From positions 50,533,016 to 50,597,015 of the forward strand of contig NC_052019.1 in assembly GCF_015832195.1 (NCBI RefSeq): DNA of 64,000 nucleotides, written 5' to 3'. The position numbers and the translations under genes were made by a program. The first letter of the stretch is position 1. Every line of letters starts with the position of its first letter. Under the pieces are notes generated by a model that saw only the letters and a program-made list of their open reading frames with translations, did no database searches and was not told where the DNA came from. Of the stretch, positions 51,855 through 64,000 are shown piece by piece. Origin of the DNA: Motacilla alba alba (lineage: Eukaryota > Chordata > Aves > Passeriformes > Motacillidae).

Positions 51855-53095
51855 GTTAGTTGGCATTTCACTCCATTTTTACCAAGTCAGGGAGTTGCTC
51901 TCAGGTTATGGTCTCTTGGGCTGCATGGATGATATTGCTGGATGCCTGTTGACACTTGATAAAGAGGAGAAAGATCATGTTCATTTGTTTCTGATTGTCT
52001 AATGCTCAAAACCCATGGTGGCATTTGTCAGCTGTGCTCAAGAGTATAAAGCAGGTGAATTTAACTGCTGAAGAGAGAGCATGAATGTGAGAGTGAAACT
52101 CAGACACTTTTATGGAAATACAGGTCCAGCTCAAGTTGAAATCAAAGGCAAAGCCCTGAGAGAAACAATGGAGGCAGGATGCATCGCAGGAGTGATAGTA
52201 CAGTAATTCTATCACATCTCTCTCCCTTTTATTTCACTAATAGCTTTTCTTCCTATGCCTGTCTCCCCTGGTATAAACAGTAGTTTGAGAAGTACTGTGC
52301 ATTTAATAGAAAATGTAGAAGTTGTGGTAGAACATAATTTAATAAAGAATATTTTTATCAATGGTGCATAACAGCTTGATTTTTTTTTTCTCACTTCATT
52401 GGCCAGGAAAAAAAACTCTAAAGGTAGTGCTGCCTTTATCAAGACATTTATTTAGGCTGAAGAATTCCTCTTTTTTCCCAATAATTACACCAGAAGAATA
52501 TCTACACTGTAAAAGTTAAGATAATAAGAGAGTTGTTACATGTAAGATTAGCAGAAGTGTTTTCTTTGTTGGAGAAACTTTTAAAGCAAATCTTAGAAAA
52601 ATGTGATGCAGGTACTAATCCCTCACTGCAGGGAGTCATGGAATGATGACCTCATAGGCTTGTTGCCTTTTATTTCAGGAATGCTGTCATTAGGCCAGTT
52701 AGAAAAATTGGCTAATGATTGTCGCATAGCATTTCGGGAGGGAGTTTTTAGTTAAAACTTGATCTACTGAGTGATGAAAACATCTTGCCCTGAAGCTAAG
52801 CATGTCATATTTGGAATCTGAGTGCAGCCTGGAAAGATACTCCCAGTGAAAACTCTTCAGAGCACAAGTGTGCAGTAATTTTGTACAGCAATTGGATTCC
52901 AAAGCAGCTGGGGCAATAGGAGCCCTGGGAGTTTGCTGGAGAATTCACAGAAATGGAGATGAAGGTTCAGGGACTTTGTGTATCTGAACGTTTGGAATGA
53001 AAGACAAAATGCAAATGTAAATCCAAATTGTTGCTCAGAATAAAGTCATTAGAACAGAGAAATAACATGGTTCTTCCTTCTCATCTCCACTGCAG
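51855..53095 (+). other. UNC5C: 1.2 kb intron between transmembrane and linker exons
   Basis: The intron runs from donor gttagt to acceptor ctccactgcag. It is AT-rich and I recognised no repeats, RNA genes or regulatory sites. Confidence 0.8.
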
Positions 53096-53440
53096 ACCTC
53101 CTGGCAGTGCCACCAGATCTCACTTCTGCTGCAGCCATGTACAGGGGTCCTGTGTACGCCTTGCATGATGTCTCTGATAAAATCCCAATGACCAACTCTC
53201 CAATCCTGGACCCGCTCCCCAACTTGAAGATCAAGGTTTATAACACCTCAGGTGCAGTCACTCCCCAGGATGACCTCTCTGACTTCTCCTCCAAGCTGTC
53301 CCCACAGATTACTCAGTCTCTGCTGGAGAATGAGACCCTGAACATGAAGAACCAGAGCCTTGCTCGGCAAACTGACCCATCTTGCACCGCCTTTGGGACC
53401 TTCAACTCCTTAGGAGGCCACCTAGTAATTCCCAATTCAG
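53096..53440 (+). CDS. UNC5C: UNC5C exon: cytoplasmic linker before ZU5
   Basis: The exon is 345 bases, the largest here. It begins with AC completing an aspartate codon (G|AC) after ccactgcag, and ends with one G before the strong donor gtaagt at 53441. It encodes about 115 residues from [20 protein letters not shown] through [20 protein letters not shown], a Ser/Thr-rich stretch with [12 protein letters not shown], and [20 protein letters not shown] to the ZU5 boundary. No globular domain is apparent; it is a flexible, polar juxtamembrane region with potential phosphorylation sites and a conserved MYRGPVYAL tyrosine pair. In UNC-5 receptors the caspase cleavage that releases the death-domain fragment is mapped to this general region, but I cannot assign the aspartate here. 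Confidence 0.97.
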
Positions 53441-56382
53441 GTAAGTGCTAGTCATGCTGGTCTAAAGGTGCAATTGTTTTGTGGGATTAAGTGGTGTTAG
53501 CTTGTCTTTATATGGGGAAAGAAAGTCTGTACGTGGGACTCTGCCTTGTCTTTGATCAAAACAAATAAATGGGGTTTTTTTTCCCCCTCCATTTGCATCT
53601 ACAAAAGTAGTTTGAATATTTTGTACCCAATGTCCTGGCCGCCTTTTTAGCACTACAGGCTTGAGGAAGACTTGGGTCCCTCACTACAAGAGCGCTGGTC
53701 TTAGGAGTAGCAACTGAGGGAGCTGGGGTTGTGCAGCCTGGAAAAAAGGAGGCTGAGAGGGGACCTTATCCCTTTCTACAACTGCCTGAAAGTTGTAGAT
53801 CTCTTCTCTCAAGTAATACATAGGAATGTGATCTAGTGGTGAACACTGTGATGTGCTAATGATTGGGTTCAATGATCTTAGAGGTCTCCTCCAACATAAA
53901 TGATTGTCTGATTCTAAACAGAATATTGCAGGGCTCTTAGCCACTTTCTGTGACATGCAAAGTTTCAGAGCTCCCCTGTGTCAAGTGCAATTCAGCATCA
54001 CCTTTTCCTTTCATGCAGTTCTAGAAAAGGGACTTCAATACAGTAAGCCTCTATTTTGTCATCACCCTAAAAGAGAACAAATTAATTTAAAAACAACTTG
54101 GTTGCTCCGCTTCCAATTCATGGCAATCTATGTATAATTGAAGTAGAACACCAGAACACCGTTTTTGGGAGGCTTTTTACCTGTATTTATTGTTGACTTG
54201 CTTTACAACTAGGAAAGAGAGGGACTGAGCATTGAGGGCCAGTTGATGTAATGCAACATGCTGCTCAATCTTTCTTATACAGCACCAAGTCAGGTTTTCA
54301 GGTCCCTTCGGGCCACCCTAACACTAGCAGGCAATTTCAAAGTGTCCAAGGAGCTCTTGGGCAGCCTTGGGAGAGCTCAGGTCTTTTAGACAGATTTTTT
54401 AGCAGAGCCATGCTGCTGCTTGGGTCCTACATGAAGTGTTGATGTTTTTTCTAAGGAAGTTCAGCACCTAGATGTTCCCGTGGGTTTAGCACGATACTGC
54501 AGAGCAGCATTAATATCTAAAGGGAGAATGAATCAAATACAGCATGCATGTGAAGAATGTGCAGGGTATACAGTGGTCAGGAACACACCTGCCCAGTTTC
54601 ACTGGAACTCTGAATTCAGGAAAGACCACAGTACATGTGAGACTGCAGCTCACAGCTTGGCCATTTTACAGCTAATATCCTCACCAAGGAGATGGTTCCT
54701 ACCCTTGTCCCCTGCGCCTTTGCTGGACCATTTATTTTTTGTTGATGTTATGGAGAAGGCACAATTCCTAGGTGGCCCAAGATCTGGGTGGTTTGGTTCC
54801 AGGATGCAGTCCCACATTGCCCCTGAAGCAGCCAAAAGTGCATGGGCCCACACCCCTGCGATCTGAGCTCCTGTCCAATGGGAGGCAAAATATCTATGAA
54901 ATTTAAGTGAAAGCTGAACTACTTCAATAAATCTGGTGCTGACTGATGAGAAATGTTGAAAATTTGTGCTATACAATCTTGGATTTCATATTTTTCTAAC
55001 AGCTGAAGATAGATATTCATCCTCACTTTTCATATGCCAGAGCAGTGTACATTATTAGCAAAGTCTATTAGTCACTGTTAATTCACATATATTAATATCA
55101 ATTTGTAAAGAAAAAACATTTGATGCTGTAATCCCTTCAAAATGATTAAAGTAATTATTCTATAAAATAAAATAATCTGTCTACTGCTACCTTGTATGCC
55201 TCTGTGCTGCTTCTTGATGCATATCCTCCTCAATATATGACCAAAGCTCTTCAGTTTCATTGCACCTGCCCTGTTACAGCTGCAAGCATGCACAGGTTAA
55301 GTTGTTACAGGCTGTAAAGACACAAGTGCCAGAAGGCATCTGTGGAAGATGCTTTCCTAGCCACCTCTCTCCTCAAAGCTAGGTGTGGGACTGAGGCCCT
55401 GCACACCAACACATGGGAGGTGTCCGGTGTAACCAAATTGTGAATGCTAAAGAAAAGGCAGAGCCATGCAAGGTGTTTATAAAGTGTCTCTTGTGTAAAC
55501 ACATACATGTAAATAATCTTCCTCTAGGTCTGTTTTCAGCCATGTGGTAACAACTGTGTATGCAAATCCATGCCACTGATTTCCAGCTAATCCACATCTA
55601 CAAAGAGAGCTGGCTGAGATGTGTCCAGCAGAGTGAAATAACCAGTTCATGAGCCATGTTTTTTGTGTTCAGGACACCTATTAAATGGAAGTAATGTAAG
55701 AACAGTGGTTTTTTAATCAAGTGTGCCGCAAATCATTAGTGAAAATGACACTGAGCATATTTGCCCACATTTTTTTCAAGGTTGCATATCCCAGTTGTGA
55801 GCCACTCTACAGGACTAGGCACTTTCAAAAATCAAGAAGCCCAGTTTTGTCTCCCTGGCAGATTCAGTTCCTCCCTAGGAACTGAGTGCATTAAAAGACA
55901 GGATGCCAGACACAGAAGCCATCTTTCAGGAAACAACTAGTTCTTGTTGCTTCCTGGGACGGTGCTCCATTGCTTTTCTTTCCTGATCTTAATTAAGTAA
56001 GAATTGCCTAGGGAGTGATGTCCCATTACTGCTGTTGGAAATTTTAGTCAGAGCTGTTTGTTTTTCCATCATTTTACAAGGTAAGCAACAGCGTAACCAT
56101 CTGTCTGCTCTTTAAATAAAACTAAAGGGAAGAAAATCCTCGTCTCCATTTCTGTTTTTCAGTGCAGAGGAAAAAGAACAGGCAGGTGGATGCTAAACAC
56201 ACCAGGGTTACAATAAATGCTTTTTCTCACATTTTGCTGAGGTCATTTACAGTCTGATGGTGAGGGTGGCTGAAAATCTGGCATTGCAGGATTCATCTTC
56301 TGCCTCTCCTGTCACTCATCTCTACAGACCCACTCACCTGTTTTTTCTCCATCTTTTCTTTTGTGTCTCTTCTGTTCTGCAG
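53441..56382 (+). other. UNC5C: 2.9 kb intron between linker and ZU5 exons
   Basis: The intron runs from donor gtaagt to acceptor tctgttctgcag. It contains a plus-strand CR1 LINE fragment (about 53655-53920). The rest is unremarkable AT-rich sequence, including intronic open frames at 54480-54866 and 54650-54976 that overlap on opposite strands and resemble nothing known to me. Confidence 0.85.
53655..53920 (+). mobile_element. CR1 LINE 3' fragment with internal deletion (plus strand)
   Basis: The stretch contains gagggagctggggttgtgca near 53716, aaaaggaggctgagagggga near 53743 and ccttatccctttctacaact near 53764, then jumps to gattgggttcaatgatctta near 53862 and ends gtctgattct, a degraded form of the CR1 3' terminal repeat. 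The order is the CR1 3' UTR in sense orientation, but the section between about 53790 and 53860 is replaced by shorter, poorly matching text, implying an internal deletion. It is in the opposite orientation to the 9140-9793 copy. Confidence 0.88.
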
Positions 56383-56470
56383 GAGTAAGTTTGCTGATCC
56401 CAGCAGGAGCCGTTCCACAAGGGAGAGTCTATGAAATGTATCTGACAGTTCACAGGAAGGAGAACATGAG
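56383..56470 (+). CDS. UNC5C: UNC5C exon: start of the ZU5 domain
   Basis: The exon is 88 bases. It begins with GA completing a glycine codon (G|GA) after ctgttctgcag and ends with AG, two bases of an arginine codon, before donor gtaaaa at 56471. It encodes [20 protein letters not shown] then LTVHRKENM(R). The sequence IPAGAxPxGxxYEMYxxVH is the opening of the ZU5 domain shared by UNC-5 proteins, ankyrins and ZO-1. In UNC-5 receptors ZU5 packs with the UPA and death domains in a closed, autoinhibited supramodule. The remaining ZU5, the UPA and the death domain exons lie beyond the right edge of the window. Confidence 0.95.
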
Positions 56471-59439
56471 GTAAAAAATGCCTTTATTTCCTTGTGCATT
56501 AATAGGGTAACACATAGTAACTGAAGACCTGTGGTAATAATACTTATGCAAAGCCTACTGCATTGAAGCTATTTGCTGGCTTGGAGGTAAACACAAGCAA
56601 AGCCAAGGATAAACTTTGCCACAAAACCAGCTCAGACATTTGCTTTCCTAATCAGGTGTTGCACTCTGCAGCAAGTCCTCAGGCCAGGGGGATGCTGAAT
56701 TGTAGAGGAGCAAGGAAAATATGCCAGCATGAGTTTGTGCAGCAGAGAAGGTGTGAAGTAACCTCTTGATAAAGACCTGTGCTGCAAAGGAGAAAGGAGC
56801 GGAGGAGAAAGGTGATAAATCAGCTCAGTGAAGGGACAGGTGCCTGAGCACTGGACTTGGAAAATCTCCTCTCCTGTTAGAGAGAAGGTGAACCTTTATT
56901 TTACCCTTCATGGGCTTGGCTAGTCTATGCAAATGATGGAGCCAAAGCTTTTGGTGTCCTCCACCTCCTTGCTGCTTAGCCCCAGATACCACACACTGAG
57001 GGCACCCAGAGCTGATGCTGGGAAGACCACCGTTGTCTCCTGTTATCTGAATGTGCAGACAATTCATATTCTAGATCTTAATGTCTAATGGCATGCAATC
57101 TGGCAGCCTTGAAATTAAAAAAAAAATGTTTACAAAAAGGCCAAGGTACCATTTGGAGCCAGTTAAAAAACCCTAATGTAGAGGAAGGTGAGATCTTAGG
57201 CTGCAGAATGGACTTGTGCACTAAGGCAGAATGGCAAATGTGAAGCTGAGGCAGTCATTACACGGTACTTTGCCTCTTTCTCCTCCTCATAGCTAGATAT
57301 GTTTTTTTGGCTCAGCCTCTTAATAGCTTTTATTATGTGCTAAGCCACAGCTGTTTATACACTGTGTGATATTGAACACTATTCTTTAGCTTGGTAGTCT
57401 TTCACCCAAGCTAAAATAATCTGCTTAAAGAAAAATTAAGTAATCCTTCCACCCACCCTTTTGCATACATTATTCATCAGCTGCTCTTTGAAAATAGCTA
57501 ATTGCAGCTACAGAAAAAATGTCTCTGCTCATAGCTAGTATTGATTATATTCCTATTACTTTTGGCTGTGAAAGAGGTTTACAAACAGTATTGAACAAAG
57601 ACTCTTTCCTGAGGAAGGGAAAAAAAAATTCAAATGGCATCCCCTGTTATTCAGCTTGCTTCTAAATCTCCTTTTCCAAAATACTTAATTCTTAAAAAAA
57701 TTATTCAATTCCTAGAAGGTGCTGTATGTGCAATTATTTTCTTTCCAGTCAGTCATGGAGGGAATCCCTGTTACTTTATTCATGCAGCTGTGGACAACTA
57801 ATGTCACATACTTGTCTAATTTATTTTCTTCAAGGATCATAAAGCTGCCTCTGCATGCTTTGTGAAAGCTGTAACTCAGCAAGTCACACAGAGGATAGAA
57901 GGATAGGTTAACCTGTGCTGGGAAAAGCATGGCTGGGGATGTGCTGCTTGCCAACCTGAGCAAGTATGCCAAAGGACACCTGCAGAAGTAAACAGAATGG
58001 TGCGAATCCTCATTTACAGTGAAGATTTTAGAAGTTATTTCTTTCCCTGGGAGAGGAGAGCAGAGCAGTCTGCCTTGGGGCATCAGGCCTCATTTTATTG
58101 TGGTGGCAGTCACTTTCTGGGTGCACAGAGTCCAGCTGCTTATTTGATTTGTGGCAGTTTTTCAGAAAACACACCAGGCTCCTCATGCTCTTGGAAAGCA
58201 GCTTCTTCTGGGACATTTAAGATGGAGCTCATTGGCTGATGTCTAGATCACTCAGAACTGAATATTCTGCCCCCTTTCCCCAGGTGCCAAGGAGCAGAAG
58301 GGGGTGGGTGGCACCCAGCTGTAAATGTTCCCCTGCTGCAGGACTGGTTACCAGGCACTTCAGTACCAGAGCTACAGTTCTGTCAAAGCTTCTTTTTCTG
58401 GCTGCATGGACCACAGATGTTGCTTCATATAATTGGAGTCATATGGGTACCACAAGTTGCTGTGTAGCAGAATTATTTTTTAAATCAGCTACTGCACTCT
58501 TGTAGCACTCTCGCAGAGAGTGATAGTCCCCAGTAAGGACAAGCTGCAGACATTTGCTTTCATGGCCAGGCAGTAACTGCAGTGTGTTCAACAAACCCTG
58601 GGAGACCCTATGTTTATTTTCATGAGCACTGTGCAAATGTGTTTAGGTTGAAAAGTCCTGTTATGGGTTGACTTCGTTTGGAAGGGGACACACAGTAAAT
58701 TATAAGATGCATGTTTTTATCAGAAATTAGGGCAGAGCCTTGTCCTTGACATTAAAACTAGCACTGAGGTGTGATTTTGGTCTCCACAGTGCTACCCTAG
58801 CAGAACCTGACCAGCAACAGAGAGGGTCCCCACCCCAGATCACAAATCTCCAACAACTTAAGATCAAGCTCATACTTTGTTTGTAGAACTGTGAAACTAC
58901 TTCTGAATAGTCAGAAACAGAAATTATGTTATCTCTCAGGCACCTGCAAATTCCCCTTTTCTTTCCCTTTGTTTTCACAATAAGTTTTCCCAGTTAGTTT
59001 TTGAAATATATAGTACAGAAATTTGAGAGAGTTCACAATCCAGTAACATCACTCTTTGTGCTGCCTTGCAGATTGGTTAGCAGAGCTTTCTGAGACAGTC
59101 TGTTTACTCCATTTCATATCCATCAAAGCATGTGAGAGCAGGAAGGTCACCCTGAAAGCATTATCATTTGGCAGTGAATTGGGGTTCTGATAGCTTGCAG
59201 TAAACACTGTTGGAGGCATTTGTTTCCTCCAAGTGTGTCAGCATACTCGTGGCACAGTGGTGCTTCTCTTCTACTGGACTGATGCTCAGAAGAGTGTTAC
59301 CCCTGCTCCTGTCCTGCAATCTCACCCTCATTTTTCTGTCATTTGGAGCAGGATAGATGGCAGGCAGATCCCAGGCTCTTATCCCAAGTTGATCTCATAA
59401 AAAGATCCACGTCCTTTATGAAGCAGCTACAGTGGGGAA

Positions 59440-59526
59440 AATTATATATGGGTATATATATGGTACACATTTGTACACAAGTACATGTATCCATAGATAT
59501 GTATATGTTATGTATATACATGTAGC
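59440..59526 (+). repeat. TA/TG-rich low-complexity tract
   Basis: About 85 bases alternate tatata, gtatat and tacatg motifs. It is an imperfect purine-pyrimidine alternating simple repeat that could adopt unusual helices. No gene is implied. Confidence 0.7.
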
Positions 59527-59924
59527 TGAAAGAATGACAACCCTCTGAGAATATTTCACAGCTATCAGACAGGTTTCTTCTCGAAGCTGTGTCTTTTTCA
59601 GTGGTGAGCAAATGCTCTCTTCCTTAGTCTGGGGAAGCACTACCAACTTTGAGTTTGCAAGGAGTCCCTTCTTGAGTAGTGGTTTCATCTGTAAAATCAG
59701 CATACTATGTTGGCCAGTACCTGGCAAGAGCTCGTTCCCATGAGCATCTGTGAGAGCCTGGGTTTTACAGATTAAGTAATTTATTCAATTAATCTGTAAT
59801 TTAATCCTAAGGATTAAATAGCATAAGTATAAACCTCCAGCCTCCAGGATTTGCTTGACTGCCTCAGGTTAAAAAACAAATCTTGCTGTGAGCTAAATTA
59901 GTAGAGCTGTGTTTCCTTCAGAAA

Positions 59925-60012
59925 CATCTGGCAGTGGTCAGTGCTAGATGGGGTCTGGGTCTTGATGGACCACTGGTTTTATCTTGTGTGGCAGTTCCTG
60001 TGTTCCTGTGTG
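59925..60012 (+). mobile_element. Probable ancient CR1/L3-like LINE 3' tail
   Basis: The text tagatggggtctgggtcttg at 59946-59965, then tggaccactgg and gtggcagttcctgtgttcct at 59990-60009, resembles the 3' end of old CR1/L3-type elements in reptile and bird genomes, whose tail carries a 'gatggaccactggtctgac...ggcagttcttatgttctta' pattern. It is heavily diverged and only about 90 bases long, so this is a probable call. Confidence 0.5.
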
Positions 60013-61870
60013 AACCCCTGCTGAGCTTGCACAGCTTTAGGTGGAGCTACTCTTGCATGCTCTAATCAGAGGCAGGAACTGCACAAAACAACTACAGCTC
60101 TGTGAAGGACACTGCTGTATAATCCATCACACAGGAGGTGTTCCAAATGAGAGTGGAGGTCGCTGTGCCCACAAAATTTGACAACCCTGAAGAACAGAGC
60201 AAGCAACACTCCTAAAGGTCTTGATGGAAGACACACATAAATGTGAAAATTTCAAATTAGCTACCTTGAAAGAGAAAAAGGGTCAGGTGAGCCTTGCCAG
60301 GATTTGTATCAATGGCTTTATAATGTATGCACAGAGTTTAATATAAAGTCAAGCATCTGATCAATGACTGTGATCCAAGGAGTAATGTTGTTTTTTCACC
60401 AGTAAATCTTAAGCTTAGTGATGTGAAATAAAAGAAATTGAAGTCTTCCACATTTCATTTCTCCACCTTCCTTATCTCAGTTGCATAAACAAAATTACTT
60501 TGCAACTCCAGAAGACAATTTCTTGAAGTGCCAGTCACTGTAATTGAAAAATTCAACATGAAAAAGACCAGAGCAAAAGGGGAGGGCAGACTTCTCAGAG
60601 TATTTTTCTTCTGAAGATAGACTGTCAGAAGAACCAGGATCTGTCGAGAATATTAACTTTGAAACTTAAGAAAGAACACATATTAAAAAAATAAAGCCCC
60701 AGCAATGAAAGGAGAAATAAAATATCTTCCCTCTAACATTTGGCTAAGCTGTGTAGAAGGGTTGCAACCTGTTGCTATGTGATAGCCATTCCTCTCTCCC
60801 TGCTCTGTCCTGTGCTTCCTGAGCTGCTGTGATTGCCTGGAGCACAGTGGCAGGGAGCACAATGTAGTCCCACTGAGGAGCAGAGATTTATCTAGTTGTG
60901 CTCACATCTGCTGTCTGACAGCTACCTTAATGAATATGGTCTGGTTTATTACAGGGAGACAATTTTGAATGAGTAATCCCATTAAAAACACAAATTTGAT
61001 TGTGAAGGGACCAGATATGGTGAATAAAAGTTTGTTTGCTTTTAAATATAAGTTGACTGTTCTTGATAATCTCTGAGGGATGGTAAAGCATCTAAAAATA
61101 TCTGAAGACCTTTAAGCTACTGTTAGTGCCTTTTAATAGAAACGCTAAGCAGTGAGTTGAATTTTAGTCTCAGATCTTTGTAAAACAAAAACATCTCTTT
61201 GTTTTTGGAGTTATGCAGCTGAGTGGCCAGTCTCTTCTAATGAGTTATCCTGAGACTGCTGCAAGCCTAAAGTGAAGCCCATGTTGATGGGATTTTTGTA
61301 GGGAGTTGCGTTTGGTTGGGTTGTTTTTTGTTTCTTTTTTTTAATCTCCCACAATCTATAACACATAAATCTCAATGCTGGTCACAACACGTGCTCCTCT
61401 AGGTTGGGATCCTGGCTTTGCTGGTGCTGCATCACCTATTTCAGGAGAAGGAATAAAATTGCCTGCAATGAGTGACTACACAATAACTTGTCTTCAGGGA
61501 AATTTGTTGTTTACTAATTCCATGAATTACTGTTGGTTTATGCTTTGAAGAAGAACGATTAATATCCCTTGTATAATGTATCTTGTCTACTGCATCTGTT
61601 TCTGCTCTCATTAGCTGTAGTAAGGCATAATCCTTTTGTTTAAAATGGAAATTGAAAACAGTGAGAAGCGAGAAAAGATTTGTCGGGAGATTTTTGTTCC
61701 TTTTCGCTGTCACTTGTCATAGGGCACTTCTCTTCTGTCGGTGCCATTGTGTTGTTTAGCCTCATTCCTCTGAGTTTCTGGTTTATTTCTGAGATCTCAT
61801 GGTGATCCCTAAACACACTGCTACTACCTGCAGTCATGGTAGAGCAGGAGAGGAAAGGGAATATCACCAT

Positions 61871-61900
61871 GATGGGCTCTGATGTGCTCTGATGTGCTCT
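61871..61900 (+). repeat. 10-base tandem repeat, three copies
   Basis: Three consecutive 10-base units occur, gatgggctct followed by two copies of gatgtgctct. It is a minor local expansion. Confidence 0.85.
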
Positions 61901-64000
61901 TTGTCCTGTACAACACCAGAAATCAGGTTTGTTTCTTGTCACTGTGTCACATTACGTGTTGATGCCTGCTGTGTTGCAGCAAGCTCACCTGAAATGTTTG
62001 CTTTTATTGCTTTATTTGTTACTAAGTAACTCTTTAGAAGTCGTTTTGCTCCAGCCTGAGCTACTTAACAATTGATAAGATTTTATTTCCTACTCATATT
62101 TTTACCCTCTCTAGAATTTTGCCATTGTCTTCTGGCTTTCACTGTTACTTGCAGTGATTCCTTATTAATTGTTACCTGTAAATGTAATAATTGTGTTTTC
62201 CACATGGTGAGTAGAAATCTTGGCCTCACAATAGTCAGAGAGAGGTTTTGCATAGACTTTAACAGAGCTGGGATTTCACCTCAACAGTGACAGTGACCCA
62301 CTTCACACCTCTGCAACTAATTGTATGTCAGTTTTTAAAGGTTTCTCTGTGTTAGGTGAATGTTGGAGAGTCACTAAGACCAGCAATGTTCAGTGATTTT
62401 ATGGTGCCAGTCTCTGAAGTGTGCTTGGTTGGGAATTTGGGACTGTAAAGTCAAGCATCCCCACAACTGGCCCATTTTTCTGCTCTTCACTAATCAGACT
62501 GTTCTCTATCATAAATATCCAGGTCAGGACCATGCGTATCTCATACAATTTGCAATAAATCTTCTAAGTCTGGTGAAAAAGATGCTGTTTATGAACATGG
62601 GGAAAAATATTAAGCCTTGGTATTTTTAACATGTCCTTTGTATGCTTGCATCCACCTCCCATCTCAGTTCCTCACTCTGCAGTCTGCAACACATCCTGGC
62701 TTGGTGTTCTGCATAATCATTTTGTACTTCTTATAATCAGCTATAAAATGTTGCAGCACAGAATTGTGCCCTTCATCAGAGTCCTAAAATCTGACAGTAA
62801 AAAATTTTGGCACGAAGCAGTGACTAAACTTAACTTTACTTGGAGACAACTTCAGACTGTATGATTTATCAGTACCATATTATTTTAATGACCTTTTGGG
62901 GTTTTTTGACTGCAAGCATCAGTGCTTGTCGATTTTAACTTATTTTTCACCTAAAAGGCACCATATCAATTTTTAAAGCAATATTCATGATATATGCACT
63001 CCTGCGTTCTTTTTGACTGCTTGTTTTGTAATTCAGTCCAAAAAACCAGGGTAGCTTGTATTTTCTTTTCTTTTTCATGGGTCAGTACTTCTAGATGAAG
63101 TTAGTTTAATGAGATGATTAAGTCTATAGCTGCTCATATCTGCTTTCCATGCAAATATTAAAATTTTGAGAGAACTTTCTCATAAGATACTATGTTTTTT
63201 TTGAAATTTCTTGAATTAGACCATAGGAGAGTGTTCAAATATCCACCAATTTCCAAGGCTAATGACCATTGAAAACCACTGACACACTCTGAGTGTTTTT
63301 TAAGCTTCTTGTTGCTTCTTATGAAAAAATAACAATGTAAATGAGTCATAAAAAGAAGGCATGTTTTAGTGAAAAACTGTCCAATGATTTATTCAGTCTG
63401 GCCTTGCAAAAAAGTGGTACGTCATCTTCTTAATCTGAATCCAATGTCTCCTTGCAGTATGCAAGAGGAGCTGGACTAGGTACTTCTCTTGTGATTCATT
63501 TATTTTGTGTATTGTTTGTTAGGCTAAAAAGCTGGCACAATACATGATAGCTGTCCAGATTGTTATACTTTGCATCTTTTTTGAAAGACATCTATATTGC
63601 AGCTGTTTGTTTCCAGTCCATGGATTTTCAGAAACAATTGTTAAGTCATTTAGTAAACTCATCAGTTAATTTCCACAGATGCGTATCATCTGGATTTACT
63701 GATTTGCATAAATTTAAATTTTCCAGTGCCAGACCCTTTTCTTTCTCAAATATTACAAAAATCTCCACAACATTTGTGACAAACGGGGGTAATTTTCAAA
63801 AGTTCCTTCATTCCATTTTGAGAAAGGATTTCCCAAAAGTTTGTCTTTCATTCTGTGAGATTAACGGGATAGGCAGGGAGAATCAAGGTGGACAAAATTA
63901 AATTAGTCCTATGGACATATATTTGCAATAACCAGAATAGGTGTGATAAATTATCAAAATAGCTTCCGTCCTGATTTGGCCTCCTTGAAAGTGTTACCTA

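Larger units (their letters stand above)
56471..64000 (+). other. UNC5C: Intron downstream of the ZU5 start exon (3' end outside window)
   Basis: No match to the next ZU5 exon was found on the + strand, so this intron is at least 7.5 kb. It contains TA/TG-rich low-complexity sequence (59440-59526), two small hairpins (59767-59818), a probable old CR1-like tail (about 59925-60012) and a 3 x 10 base tandem repeat (61871-61900). The last kilobases are AT-rich with no recognisable feature; open frames such as 63560-63901 are not convincing. Confidence 0.8.

Noticed and set aside
63560..63901. A 113-codon + strand open frame near the window end
   Set aside because: The text is phenylalanine/serine-rich from T-rich intron sequence and resembles neither ZU5 nor any known protein.
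56471..64000. Search for the next ZU5 exon, expected to follow the arginine split at 56470
   Set aside because: No + strand open stretch with an acceptor spelled the expected ZU5 continuation, so the exon is taken to lie beyond 64000.

Overview
The window is a stretch of vertebrate genomic DNA, almost certainly from a bird. It lies wholly inside one protein-coding gene on the + strand: UNC5C, a netrin receptor of the UNC-5 family. Nine exons can be placed with consensus splice sites and a continuous reading frame. They run from the second half of the first immunoglobulin domain (8671-8814) to the start of the cytoplasmic ZU5 domain (56383-56470), about 1.44 kb of coding sequence in 64 kb. The bird assignment rests on two CR1-type LINE fragments, one fragment of an LTR I recognise from avian genomes, very low repeat density, and near mammal-level identity of the UNC5C protein. 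Crocodilian or turtle origin is less likely but not excluded.

Layout: 1-8670 is intron upstream of the first visible exon and holds the LTR fragment and a 19-base C run. Exons follow at 8671-8814 (Ig1), 22073-22176 and 32981-33161 (Ig2), 35256-35423 (first TSP1), 36640-36804 (second TSP1), 50168-50224 (a 57-base cassette exon), 51663-51854 (transmembrane), 53096-53440 (juxtamembrane linker) and 56383-56470 (ZU5 start). From 56471 to the end is intron. The signal peptide, the first half of Ig1, the rest of ZU5, the UPA domain and the death domain must lie outside the window. Introns range from about 1.2 to 13.4 kb.

The encoded protein is a single-pass receptor. Ig1, Ig2 and two thrombospondin repeats form the netrin-binding ectodomain, one helix spans the membrane, and a cytoplasmic tail signals repulsive axon guidance and, in the dependence-receptor model, cell death without ligand.

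The most interesting element is the 57-base, phase 1/1 exon between the second TSP1 exon and the transmembrane exon. Including it adds 19 residues to the extracellular stalk; skipping it also leaves an intact frame. It has weak splice sites, a roughly 120-base pyrimidine-rich lead-in and several YCAY motifs, all typical of a regulated neuronal exon. Other curiosities are a 51-base near-perfect palindrome at 47028-47078, a four-copy 19-base tandem repeat, an in-frame pseudo-exon candidate in the Ig2 intron, and several short local duplications. I saw no second gene, RNA gene, processed pseudogene or novel multi-gene system.
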